Shown: positions 1 to 10,692 of the stretch, in pieces
How the letters are laid out: each line of letters starts with the position of its first letter
Numbering within the stretch: position 1 is the first letter of the stretch
Origin: Gamarada debralockiae
Taxonomy: Eukaryota > Ascomycota > Leotiomycetes > Helotiales > Hyphodiscaceae
Direction of reading: 5' to 3'
NCBI GenBank assembly: GCA_002803225.1
Contig: NXFV01000405.1
Span: forward strand, 1-64,000
Length of the DNA: 64,000 bases
Made by a program: the position numbers and the translations under genes
The notes under the pieces: model-generated
Told to the model about the DNA's origin: nothing
Seen by the model: the letters and a program-made list of their open reading frames with translations, nothing else
Databases searched by the model: none

Positions 1-259
1 TTGAAACATTGTACTAAAGTGAATAAGCGATCCGATCTGAATATTCAATTCACTTCCGATTGGAGTCCCTCTCTTATTTTTAGACTGCTAGCATTTACTC
101 TTACTTATGCGGTGTCTCTTCAGCTCCTCATCTCTCTCCACACATCGATTCGAGACTTGCCTCTTGCAGGGAGCAACTTCATCAACATATGTTCTTTGAG
201 AGGAGCTTTTCTCTGTACATCGTACCGCTGCAATATGTCTTGTTTGCGCGAAATTTCAC

Positions 260-1110
260 TCAGACAGATCCACAGAGAGTAAAGCCTAGGACGAAGCGGC
301 GAGTGTCTTGAGTGGCTAGCACCTCGCTCGCGTACCTCCCAAGATCAAGCCACGCCTTCGAAGCTGTATCGGCAGATGGGTTGCTCTTCAGCTCTCCCGG
401 TACGAGAATCTGCGACCAATGGCATTTAGTGTCTTTCCCAGCGCTGGAATCGCTCATGAAACCGATGTCAAGCTTGCGCTCTGCCGTGGAACCCTGCAAG
501 GGCTTGTTGGGCTGAGCCAACGGCCTTCGTCGATCTGTCTGGCTCGATTTGTGATCCTCCGCGAACTTCGCGAACTGCTCGCTCATCTGTGCAATCGAGC
601 TCAAGACGTCTTCCTGCTTTGCGTCTTTGGGCCATCCGTCCCAAGTCACAAAAGTGTGGATTACTGCCTTCTCTGCATTTCTTGAAAACAACCTTGGACG
701 CAGTCTCGAGATCTGCCACACCCCCAAAGAATGCCGCGTAGAAACCGGGGATATCAATATACATAGTCCCCAGCTCCTCCTTAAGTACATCATCCACGTA
801 TCCTCTCTTGAGCGCCGTTCTCAACAACGAATCCGATGAGCTTATCTGGGACAAGGTTTACACCGCAGTCACCGAGTCCACGCTACCTCCCCGCCCTCTG
901 TCGTCCTTCCCAAAAACACCCTGGCTGCGCAACACGAGCAGCTTTGCGAACTCTTCCGAACACCGCAAGTTGACGCGGTCGAAGTCGAAGTCATCGGAGA
1001 TGACAGCAGAGCTGAGCCTCGATAAATCGGTCAAGAGGATTTTGCCACTACTGTTAGAACGGAGCAGAGGAGCAGCGGGACAAGTTTGCAGCGCTAGCAG
1101 AAGGCCAAAC
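260..1110 (-). pseudogene. FunK1-type fungal protein kinase pseudogene, N-terminal and early kinase part
   Basis: Remnant of the fungal-specific FunK1 kinase family. Reading the minus strand, a stretch from about 1105 to 970 carries the acidic DDFDFDRV-type motif. The next piece lies on the opposite strand (801-969). The minus strand resumes at 800 with YVDDVLKEEL, then the PGFYAAFFGG-type and WPKDAKQEDVL segments, RRRPLAQPNKP, ERKLDIGF, HWSQILVPGELKSNPSAD and RRFVLGFTLCGS. A frameshift near 640-650 breaks the frame before WPKDAKQ. The frame ends in TGA at 260-262, where the family normally continues with MRLWEFDRLG, so both catalytic kinase lobes are missing. Function cannot be retained. Family assignment is by recognition of its conserved motifs and is confident; the exact 5' limit is not. 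Confidence 0.85.
801..969 (+). other. Inverted 169-bp internal segment of the FunK1 pseudogene
   Basis: This segment reads on the plus strand as PLLSAVLNNESDELIWDKVY, through TPWLRNTSSFANSSEHRK, which is FunK1 sequence belonging inside the minus-strand gene on both sides. If 801-969 is flipped, both junctions become in-frame. On one side the codons for DFDFDRV (minus, ending at 970) run into N-PLLSAV, with base 801 completing the AAT codon. On the other side EHRK (ending 969) runs into YVDDVL (minus, starting at 800). I see no obvious inverted repeat at the two breakpoints. Confidence 0.8.
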
Positions 1111-1471
1111 GCGAGGTTCGGGAGATCTGTATGCTAGATAGAGGAGCACTTTGGCAAGGTCGGTCTGTATTACCTTCGTCGATCTGATCCAACGCGCCCG
1201 AGGAACACTCGATGCACAGCTTCTCAAAATCGAAGTGAAAGAATCGCGAAATACATCTAGCCTATTGCCAATAATGTTGGCCTTGATGATATCTAATCTG
1301 GATTTATTCGCCATGGTGTCAGGCCATGTTTGCGCAGGTGTGACGTTGGCTTCTCGAGATAGGTGGTGGGAAGTGATGTTGAACTTTAGAAAGGGACGGC
1401 GTTTCGTTGTCGGGATTACTCCGGGTAAATTTGTAAGGCCGAATTACTAGTCACGTGCAATTTAACAGGAG
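1111..1471. other. No clear gene; possible upstream FunK1 sequence
   Basis: The minus strand is open from about 1314 to 1054, but I do not recognise the product. It could be 5' sequence of the FunK1 gene in a shifted frame. A CACGTG E-box-like palindrome sits at about 1453-1458. Nothing else is supportable. Confidence 0.3.
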
Positions 1472-1757
1472 TGATCCGAAGTCAGCTCCGGCAGATACCC
1501 TGCGAGGGAGCAGAAACGGATTCCCGGGCAGAGCTGGGTATAGAAACTGTAGCCGGGGCACACAGAGGCCAAAATGGGTTCCGCATTATGGTGCGCAAGC
1601 TGACTCAGGGCGCTCAGGATGCTCGAGCTCTGCTCAGGCTCTGCTCATGCATGCTCAGGTCCGCTCAGGCTCTGCTCCGGCATGCTCACCCTCGGCTCAG
1701 GTATACTCACCCTCAGCTCAGGTTAAAGCAGCAGTTGCTCACGTCCGGAGACTAAAA
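1472..1757 (+). repeat. Dispersed repeat, copy 1, with expanded CTCAGG-rich minisatellite
   Basis: Aligns by eye with 2934-3118 in the same orientation. Shared blocks include GATCC-AA, GGAGCAGAA-CGGATT, CTGTAGC, AAAATGGG, GCTCAGGATGCTCG, CTCACCCTCGGCTCAGGTTAAAGC and CACGTC-GGAGA. This copy is about 100 bp longer because a CTCAGG/CTCTG motif array (about 1605-1725) is expanded. It cuts into the 3' side of the HET-domain pseudogene. Confidence 0.7.
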
Positions 1758-2801
1758 CGGAACCAGCGAGGATGAGATTAGAGTCTGACTTTGGTGGTAG
1801 ACTTCCGCCATCCGTGCGGACTCTTGTTCCCAGTCTTCCTTTGAATCCTGTACAATGCACAAATAGTCTACCCCATAGGTGTCGGATCCCCAGTTCCCGA
1901 GCAATGGTGACGGCATCCCTAGAGGTCTTAGGCATGGATTCGAGTGGTATGGCTTGGCGGCGAGCCTCCAAGGTCTTCGTCGTGGTCGTTAACGGAGACG
2001 AGCCGCCCCAGCGTTGACTCAAAGTTGCCCAACCATTTTCTAAGTTTTTGATGTTAGGGTCTCTGATCTCGGCGTGGATCTCAAGGAATGGTTCGCGATC
2101 TGCGTGGCCCACGTTGACTGTCCTTGTAGGCATGAATGAGGACGCTGCGTGTTCTCTGCTCCATGCGGGGTAATACATGAAGTTCGTATATATTAGTGCC
2201 TTGTTCAGGAAGTTGCACATCGCATGCCACTCAAAAGGGCCTCCTTCGGACATACATTGGCGTAGCCAGGCACGAGCGATATCAAAGCACTCGGCCGATG
2301 AAGGGTTGTCACAAATGGGTCGCCTACCGATGAGCTTGCCTCCGGGGTTTCTGTAGTCGCTTACATGCGGATTAGTCTCTTAATAAACCCAAGTGTATAG
2401 GATTCCACTTACGGGAACCCTGTACGTATCTCTTCAGCGCTACGAGCCACACACAGAGAGAAGCGAATGCAATTCCTGGTGGACTGGTGCAGAGAAGGCT
2501 CCCTGTCGCCGATCCACACCATTAGTTCTTTGTTTGAGTTGTTTTCAGCCGGTCGTGTGGAGCGCGTGCTAGCCCGCATTCCAAGGAAAACCTCGTCCTC
2601 AGCGAAATCTGCCAATCCCTTTTCGTCGAATTCCGTCGAGAAGGTATTGAAGACAAGTGAGCAGAATGAGCAGCCATCCTGAGCTGAGGCCCCGAGCAAA
2701 CCGACGTTTCTATGGAACCTGATCCGTGTCGTTTTGTATCTAGCGGTAGGGAGAATATTGTCGATGTCAAGGTTCTGACAAACCTGGCATAGATTTGCCA
2801 T
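1758..2801 (-). pseudogene. HET-domain (heterokaryon incompatibility) protein, broken
   Basis: HET-domain proteins are cytosolic triggers of incompatibility cell death. Exon 1 (2801-2413) encodes an N-terminal LCQVCQNLD start and a CSFC motif. A 62-bp GT-AG intron (2351-2412; gtaagt donor) is followed by an exon with the usual AECFDIARAWL segment, then the HET core: WATLSQRWGG, PLTTTTKTLEAR, IPLESMPKT, DAVTIARELGIRHLW. Just after HLW one extra base near 1870-1876 shifts the frame; in the next frame the family's LCIVQDSKEDWEQE block reads on. The coding sequence then runs into the dispersed repeat at 1757, so the rest of the HET domain and all of the C-terminus are gone. Both the insertion and the truncation make this non-functional. 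The family call is confident. Confidence 0.85.
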
Positions 2802-2933
2802 GCAGGCAGACGGGAACTCGACACCAGGTTAAGTTGTGATCTGCAAATAAACTCCTATTGGCATCGACAAACTGGAAGTCGCTTGGATTCGCTACTGACG
2901 TGCTTTTAATTATGTGCGGTAGTCCTATTATTG

Positions 2934-3118
2934 AGGATCCAAAATAGGCTCTCAGAGGAACCCTTGTAAGGAGAGCAGAACGGATTACCCCGCTAGGAAG
3001 CTGTAGCAGGGGGGCACAGGGCGCTAAAATGGGATCCGCACTATGCTCAGGATGCTCGGTTCTGCTCACCTCACCCTCGGCTCAGGTTAAAGCGGCCGCT
3101 GATCACGTCTGGAGAGTA
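2934..3118 (+). repeat. Dispersed repeat, copy 2 (short form)
   Basis: Same repeat as 1472-1757 and in the same orientation, lying just upstream of the HET pseudogene's start. Its CTCAGG minisatellite is reduced to about two units. With copy 1 it brackets the HET remnant. No terminal inverted repeats or coding capacity were recognised. Confidence 0.7.
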
Positions 3119-4000
3119 CCAAAATTTCCTAAATATCTATAAACGCGCGAATTTATAACTACACCAAAACTTATCAAAACGCTCTCAAGTAAAGAACAGT
3201 AAAAGAATAGAAGCATATCTATCTTTTTCCAGATATTTAAGGTTCTGGAATTGTTAGTTGCATTTTAAAATCAATTGTCTTTAAGACCCTTTTTTTCATA
3301 GGGTCTCGCTTAAAATTTGAAACTGGACGATTTTCAATTGCGGCCTTCGTAAAACGAAATCAGCGAAGATGAGCTCACTTTCGTTGTAGTTTTGCTGCGG
3401 CATCTTCGTGGAATTAGATTATTATCATTGAGTGTTATGTTACTGTTGATGGAGAGGTGTTGCAAAGAAGCTTATTTTACGTGTCTTACGTCAATGTTCA
3501 CTCTTTTAGCAAATAAATTCATGGTCGTTTAGCTCTCTCAACTCGTTGAAACTGCTTTGGCTACCTACTCCTTAAAATTCTCCTTCCTACCTCGCTCTCT
3601 TGGTAGGATTATATGAGAATGAGCGCAGGGAAGGCAACAGGAATTTGGGTAATCGCAGCCGAATTGTTCTGGGCACGCATGAGAAGTGGCTCAGATATTC
3701 ACGTTGGGGAGGAAATTTCAGTTGGAGTTCTGTAAGAAAAACGCATAGGTTCTTCATTCCTTATTAGTTGTGATGACGAAGAAAACAGATCAGACAATTA
3801 TCCCTCCACAGAACCCCCCAGCGTACACTTCCACCTTCGAATGAGCTTACACCAAGGACAAAGTTGCAAACACAACTGCTTCTGTGAAAACTTCCCATTT
3901 TTGCCATCCTACCGACGCCCAACCTCGATTCACAATCCCACTTTGCCCTACCACAGAATAATCTTGTCCGGGGCCGTGGTATGGCATCGAGGGAATGGGT
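3119..4000. other. AT-rich intergenic stretch, no gene seen
   Basis: No supportable open frame or RNA gene on either strand. The only structure noticed is a short hairpin at 3284-3306. Confidence 0.5.
3284..3306. repeat. Short hairpin (7-bp perfect stem)
   Basis: AGACCCT at 3284-3290 pairs with AGGGTCT at 3300-3306 around a 9-nt T-rich loop. TTTAA and TTAAA just outside could lengthen the stem with a mismatch. Function unknown; it may be chance in AT-rich DNA. Confidence 0.35.
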
Positions 4001-4449
4001 TTACAAGATGGTGATGGGAATAGTGATGGCAGTTCCATCAGTTTGGCTGCAAGTTTGTTTCTACACATCGTGTCAGCACAAAGGCGTCGAGTCGAGGAGG
4101 AGATGGAGAACTTACGCCGCCGTTGTTGACGCAGCAGATAGTCTGCTGAGAGCAGGTGTTTCCGAGGATGGAGGAAAGGGTGCAAGACAAGTTCAGGATT
4201 CCAAGGAGGGAGTTAGTGTTGCAGCAGTATTGAGTGCTAGTGGACGGGCAAGAGGCCTGAATATTTGGAGCGGGTCAGTGTTTGGTGTGGAGAGTGATGG
4301 GAGTGGATTTGAGAAGATTGGAGGGAGAAAATGAGATCAGAGCTTACAGAGCCACCGGAGCCGGAGCCTGAAGGTGGACCCCATGGAGCAGGAGCAGCTG
4401 AGGTACCGAAGACGGTGATGGCAGCAATGATAGCGGTTGTGAATTGCAT
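4001..4449 (-). CDS. Small secreted hydrophobin (100 aa)
   Basis: Hydrophobins are secreted amphipathic proteins that coat hyphae and spores. Three exons: 4449-4348, 4256-4116, 4060-4001. The 91- and 55-bp introns (4257-4347, 4061-4115) are phase 0, with gtaagc and gtaagt donors. The product has a signal peptide (about residues 1-18, start MQFTTAIIAAITVFG), a Pro/Gly/Ser linker, and exactly eight cysteines in the order C37, C45-C46, C59, C69, C75-C76, C85, giving C-X7-CC-X12-C-X9-C-X5-CC-X8-C. The adjacent C2-C3 and C6-C7 pairs are the family hallmark. The X5 before the second CC fits class I, while the short X12 loop is nearer class II, so the class is left open. A TATAAA lies 124 bp upstream of the ATG. 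Confidence 0.85.
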
Positions 4450-4572
4450 GTTGAAGGTTTAGAAAGTTGGATGAGGAGTTGGAGTTTTGGAAGCTGAAGA
4501 TGGGTCTGTGGTCTGAAGGAGGATGCTGTTGAAGAGGGTGATGCGAGAAAACTGAGTGTGGAAACCACTCTC

Positions 4573-4578
4573 TTTATA
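4573..4578 (-). promoter_or_regulatory. TATA box of the hydrophobin gene
   Basis: TATAAA on the minus strand, 124 bp upstream of the hydrophobin ATG, with no other gene nearby. Strong TATA boxes are common in highly expressed fungal genes. Confidence 0.5.
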
Positions 4579-7500
4579 GGTCTTTGGGCCGGTACGATTC
4601 AGTTTCTTTTACCTCACAACAATATTGCTCTTGTCTCCCTTCCTGACGGGAAGGATCAAAAACAGGCTTGAGAAAAGGTGCTAGAACCACCTGAAGTGCT
4701 GCAGTTACATTTCCACCTGGGAGCATTGAAATTGCAGTAAGGACGTAAGCCTACGTGTCCCGCTCAGATTTTGAGAAAGCCACTTTCGACATCCTGCATT
4801 CTTTGACAGCCATCTCTTTTGAAAATACAGCTCAAAGTAGTCTCAAATCTCTCGCAATCTCGAGTATTTGGATGTTTCTAGACTCTCTGGGTAAATCGGC
4901 AACGCCCGCTCTCCCAATACTTTTCCAAGTTGTTCATATTTCCCTCCCTGCATCAGATAGGGAAGGATGAATTCAACGTGTCGATCAGAACCGAATCGAC
5001 CCTCGGTCCTACTCTGCACTACTTGTAAGAGTACGAAATGTGGTATGAAGAGAGTGGAAACGAAACAAGTAAGGACGAATCCTCCGCTTTCGAAAAAGGT
5101 ACTGATTGACACTGCGTGTTAAATTTTCAATACTAACGTACGACACAATAGGGAAGAGGCTGTAAGTCAAATGACTTGCTAGAGATTACCAGCCGTACAC
5201 TTTCTGACCCACGGTTCACATATGGGGTCGGTATGAACCAAAGCCATCCCTTACGGCACCATTTGCCTGTTTCGCCGAGGCAGTCTCGGCTGTCAAAGTG
5301 CCGCTAGAATAGAAATCGACTTTTTATCGAAGAGGCGTATCTACCTTGAATTTTGCCGATCAATTCTGAAAAGAATGCAAAGTCCAATTATAAGATACTC
5401 GCTTAGTTTATATTCGTTCAAAGCGTGCGATTACCCTGAACTAGTGAGGTAAGGGATAGCCACCACTTTTCTTCCTGTTTGACGTCACCTCACTTGAGTG
5501 TGGTATTGCAAAGTTCAACGAATTGCCACAGGGCTTGGAAACTTAAATTGACAATGGAGCACCTGCACATGCAGCCTGCCGGACGCCATTTCAAGCGACG
5601 AAAACTGGCTCTGGGGAGGCTTAAGGGCAGCAGTCTGACGTCGCTGGCGTTTTCTACATGTCAGCGCATCGTATTAATCTTGACCAAATTAACCTTGAGA
5701 GTTCCTGCATGTCATAATTGGAGCAGCAACTTCCCTGCGTAACTCATATGCTAGGGCGGATCCTGCTGTTGCTCCAATCACGTTCCCTCCTGGTAATTGA
5801 TCATAGAGAGATATTGTGACTGCGTCCTCTTTCGTGCGGTTCAGCCTGGCTTCTAGAAAGAAAGTTCTTATTCGCCGGACCTAAATGATCATACAACGGA
5901 ATAAGACGCTGATCACATAGGGCTTAGTATCATGGCTGAATAGGATTTCCTACATGATTGTTTAGTGCGCCATGTTACAGCGCAGAGTCGCATTCCGCTC
6001 GTTGAAAATCCTTACAGGCGGAAATTTCCGGGAGATCATCATGATCCCGGCTGCCTAGTAATTGATGCGGGACGTATGAATAGATTCTCCCGACCGCACA
6101 TTTTATATAGTTGCTGTTGTACAGCATACATTAAACGTCTCATTTTGGCCTTGAAGGAGGAGAGATCTTTGCCATGGCTAATTCATAGGTGCGCTTAAGA
6201 GGAGGTTGGCCGCATAGCCTGCATTTCAGCTTTGTTTCTGCAAGCCACAGAGCTGGAAAATAAGGAGATACTTGTAAGATGACTACAGAGGCTGAAAGTT
6301 CATCTGGGAGATTTCTTGGCCTTCTGGATTCGAGGTCAAGCAGATTGCTTTGTATCGACTAAGAGATGATCAACATTGATCGGCGACGCAGCTTTCAATG
6401 TGTGCATGGCAATTGAAATCCAAGGGTCTTTTAAACATCAAAGATAGAAGAGTGAGCTGAATGACACAGCAATACTCGCGAAATTATCTGCATAGTCTCT
6501 GTACCGCAGCAAAATGAGATTATTTCTATTGCAATAGGCATAGTCGTGATCGACACATGCACAAGCACTATTGATATTACTGCGGCCAAGTTTCCCCTTA
6601 TTCTCCATTTGCTGAATTCCGCTAGGAAACAGGAGTCCGCTACACCACCATCCCGTCAACGAACTTGCTGACGTCGAGTCTAACAAATTATGTCAAACCA
6701 AAATAGGTATACAACCCCTTGCGCCAAGAGAACAAGAAACGAGGGAACTGTGTCCGGGACGTTCAGTTCTTGCGGGAGAAAAGAAATGTCTGGCTGCAAT
6801 ATGATGCGAAAGACCTAGCCATCCAAGCGTGGCTTGATTTAATTTACCCTCGAAGGAATAGGTACGATCAAATAATCAATCGCGGTCATAACACAGCGTC
6901 TGGAAATCTGTTGAACCGTTCATGCGCAAGAAACGTTCCGGCTAGCTGTACACTGGTAGAGACGTAGACCGAAGATCCACTCAGAAACATATTGCTAAAT
7001 ATAACAGAGGGTCAAATTTTAAAATGAATAGTCTCAGAGCCCTTTGGTGCGCCTACTGAGCTCATGTTTGAGTAGCCTGTGCCGTGCGAAATGCAGAGAA
7101 GGGGTTTGAAAGTTTGAAAAGAGGCACCTGGAGCCAGGAAGAGCCAGGCCGTGCCAGCTTTCCCACTTCTCCCCAAGCAACACTGTAGATAGAAACGGCT
7201 GAGTAAATTATTAAAGATCGACAGAGGGGCAGTGATATAGTGCCGGATAAGGGCGATAAAAAGTGGAGAGAAGGAAAGGAGGGAAGCAAGTTTTGAAGAT
7301 GCGCGGGGATATTAGGATAAGCCTCTTTGGAGCTAATCGCCACCATTTCACCCGATAGCATTCGCTTCGGGTGAGGGTGGTCAATACTCAAATTTTTATT
7401 ATATCTTAATCATAAATCTAAACATAGAATTCTAAAGTAAGGCTAGTGATAGCCTTTGTATGCTGCTATTATGCTTAGCTTAAAATTATTTTAATAAGTT

Positions 7501-8594
7501 AATATTTCGTAGAGTTATAACTGAGTAAAAACAAAAGAAATTGTATGGGTTTGCGCATTGCCCACCCTCGCAATAGGCAACGCCTATTGGGTGAAGCGGT
7601 GGGAGCCGAACGATTAGTGCACTCAGCGCCCTATGAATTGGCAAAAGGACCATAGGGGTTTGATAAGATCCTAGCTGCACAAGATCTTCGGTAAACAACA
7701 ACGTGCTGGCGAGGAACACGGAAACCTCTTTATTGGATGACCACCAACCTCGAAACTCGACCACAATTCCTCCGCATGCGACTTCCTGCCACTGATCTCC
7801 ACGCAGATTGTCTCTATCCTGAGTTGTGGGAACAGAGGGTTGTCCAACAAGCATTATCAACACCTCCAGAACGGCGAATTCGAACCGCTCCAACCATGAC
7901 ACGCCTCCCACCTCAAAGTCTCGAAACGAACTGCTCTGAGCACACCGTACAGACAGCAAATATGTTCTCAATGCATAAATCTAGTATGCGGGGACTTTTC
8001 GCTGCTATGCCTTCTACGAAGTGGTCGCAGCCTTCAACAAGGTCAATATATGAAGACAGTTTCGACGAACCGAATACATGGTTGAGAGACAAGGACGAAG
8101 TAGGGTCATTCTTATCAAGCCGAGGTTGAAGGATTTGCATTTTTGAGAGGGAGCCGGGTGAAGATTATAGAGAAGGCTGCCTCAATTCCGGATGGGAGAG
8201 AACGCACCACTGAGCCTCCTGAGGAAGCCTTGGAAATACAGTCCCATTTTGAGTGTTCTGCCCACGATCAACCTCACGCGTGACGAGCATAATTGGGAGG
8301 AGCCTCCGAATGGCATATTTGACCTCAAGAGAGCCATACCGGTGGAAATGCTAGTGGTAGGAGGAGGTTGAAGAATTGGTTGGAATTGAAGACATGCCAT
8401 AAAAGGGTTGGATACGCCTTGGTTGGGTTGATCGAATTGCTCTGGATTCTGGGTAGTCTTGCACGACGGTGCACGATGGAGAAGAGCGAGGCAAAGACAA
8501 TGTCATTACATTGGACATTGGATACTTGTGTTGAGCCCTCGAATATCACTTTCACATCTCGAAGGAACACAATCCCTTCCACTACGATCAGCTC
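4579..8594. other. 4-kb stretch without a supportable gene
   Basis: Only short, unrecognised open frames occur. The longest are 7737-8129 (+, 130 codons, real ATG) and 7486-7971 (-, 161 codons), which overlap each other and show no family motif. A run encoding LLCTTCKSTKC near 5020-5050 superficially recalls a zinc cluster but lacks the remaining cysteines. Parts near 7400-7500 are AT-rich. This may be gene-free or hold decayed sequence I cannot identify. Confidence 0.4.
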
Positions 8595-10692
8595 TCAACT
8601 TGAGCCTGAGGCGACAATCATTTGTCCCTCCGTCTTCTCCACATGGTCTGTACCATGTTCCACAATCTTCGATTTCGAATCAATACTGCGATTGAGAAAC
8701 GAGGTCAAGCCAACATCAGTCTGCGCATCCGCTAGCATTTGAGCATCTGCCTCACTGCTGTGACTTCCAAACACCTGGTCCATCTCTTCCAAGGTCCTGT
8801 TCTTGGTCTCCGGCAGATATATCCAGACCCATACAAACCCTGCGGCGAGGAATACGGCGAAGAAAATATACGTTCCCCACGCCCATGCCTTGAACATAGG
8901 AGGCACAAAGAAAGCTATTGCAAAATTGTTGATCCAATTGCTCGACGCCCCAATTGATGCACCTTTGGCGCGAATAGATAACGGGAAGATCTCGGAGATC
9001 AGAGTCCAGGAGACAGGACCCCAGGTGGCACCGAAGCCAGCAATATACACCCAGATGAATGCTGTTGGTGATCGACATGAGTCAAATGTTCAATACTTGA
9101 GAGAAGATTACCTACCGACAGCTATCCAGCCCGCGACGGCATGGTCTATCCAGTCATGGCGAAACTTGGCAACAATTATTCCGACTATTACCATAGAGAT
9201 GCCCATTACTGCGGACCCGATCAGCAGCATGGGCTTTCTTCCGACTTTGTCGATAATCATCATCGCAGGCAAAGTGCTGATGAAAAATACAACGCCGGTC
9301 ACTCCCGTTGCGAGCATCGCAACTGTGACTGACGACAGACCCAGACTGACGAAGACATTCGTGGCATAATATATGACTGCAAAACCCCGTCAGCAATGCA
9401 CTTCATCCAAATCGAAGGTGGATCTATCTTACTGGCATCAATTCCACTCCACTGCTGGAAAAACATCACCAACCAGGCCATTGTCACCCTCTTAAAGTTA
9501 TCCTTCGTCCGGAAACAATTGGCATACTGCGCAACTTCTCGAACCCAGACACTGCCCTCCTCCTTAGCAGCCAAGTTCGGAAAAGCCATCATGAAAGCTC
9601 TCTTTTCGAATAATGCCTCAGCCTTGATTTCCAGATACTCGATTTGCACCAGCTCATCATCAACAGGAAGATTTCGCAGGAATGCGAGAGTCTTGATGGC
9701 CTTCTCATCCTTCCCAGCTTTCACGAGCCATCGAGGCGAGTACGGCATGAACCAGATACCGATTGCTAGGCAAATTGCAGGAATACCTTGAATAATTGTC
9801 GGGAGCCGCCAAGCAAGATTCGACTGAGTTGAGCCTGTGCCGCCGATATAATTGCTGCCGTAGCCAATCCAGAATGACGACATGATTCCCAGAATAGTAG
9901 CGAACTGATAGAAAGATACCAGTGTTCCTCGAATTTCTGGTGCAGCAAGTTCTGCATTGTACAGAGGACTGTCTCATAGATTAGAGGGTATAGGCGCCTT
10001 GAGACTGCAGAACATACCCAACCCCACTGAATGTTCCCACACCAAGTCCAGTGAAGAATCTACCAGCGTAGAGCAGCGGCGACTGACCAGCTTTTGCACC
10101 AGTGTACAAGTAGCTACCGAGAATTACCCAGCAACACCCCATAAACATTGTGTGCTTCCGCGAAAAGATTTCTCCGAAAACGCCTGCAGTGAGGGCTCCT
10201 GTCCAGCCTCCAAGTTGAAGAATAGAAGTCAGCCATCCCGTCGCACTGGATGAGTTGATCTGGCCTTGACGTTAGCTTTTCTCTATCCGAAGTAATTGCG
10301 TGTATGTTCCAAGTGCAAAATTGACGAAGTTACCGGACGAGCGTCCCATGTCACGGCCCTCACTCGGTCCTCGTCCGGAAGGGATCATTTGGGAATACAC
10401 GTACGACGTTCGGGAAATTCTCCTTGAATTTATGCATGACCAGCGACTGGCCTAAGACTCCTTGCTGATAGCCATACTCGAAACCACCGAACCTAGGATT
10501 TGTTAGCCATGGACAAGAGTTCCGTGTTGTTGGTCAGCTCGAGAGATCATTGCCCTAAACTCACGATGCAAAGAGTGCAATGAAGACGATTTTCTTGTTT
10601 GACCAAATGAGCTGAAATCTATTCTTGCGCGCCAGTTGGCGGCGCCTGAGGGCGGTTGTCCCCTCGAGGTCGAATGGGGTTTCAGTAACCAT
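8595..10692 (-). CDS. MFS sugar transporter, SP family (573 aa)
   Basis: Plasma-membrane sugar/H+ symporter of the MFS sugar-porter family. Six exons: 10692-10565, 10492-10405, 10259-10018, 9968-9433, 9376-9116, 9061-8595. All junctions are GT-AG and the frame is closed throughout. Signatures in order: GGFEYGYQQGVLG in TM1, GRFFTGLGVGTFSG, PEIRGTL, PYSPRWLVKAGKDEKA (the PESPRWL region), FFQQWSGIDAIIYYAT (the QQ-G-YY sugar-binding helix), KVGRKPMLL, FGATWGPVSW with SEIFPLSIRAKG, and PETKNRTLEEMDQVF at the end of the last helix. Length is normal for the family. The upstream side faces the DUF1593 gene across 940 bp with two CreA-type motifs. Substrate cannot be read from sequence; the neighbours (alditol dehydrogenase, xylose-reductase-type enzyme) suggest a pentose, alditol or related sugar. 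Confidence 0.9.

Noticed and set aside
5020..5060. CTTCKSTKC-like residues suggesting a Zn2Cys6 cluster
   Set aside because: Only the first three cysteines exist; the second half is missing and the frame is short.
7486..8129. Two overlapping frames on opposite strands (161 and 130 codons)
   Set aside because: No family motif, no splice continuity and mutual overlap; neither can be preferred.
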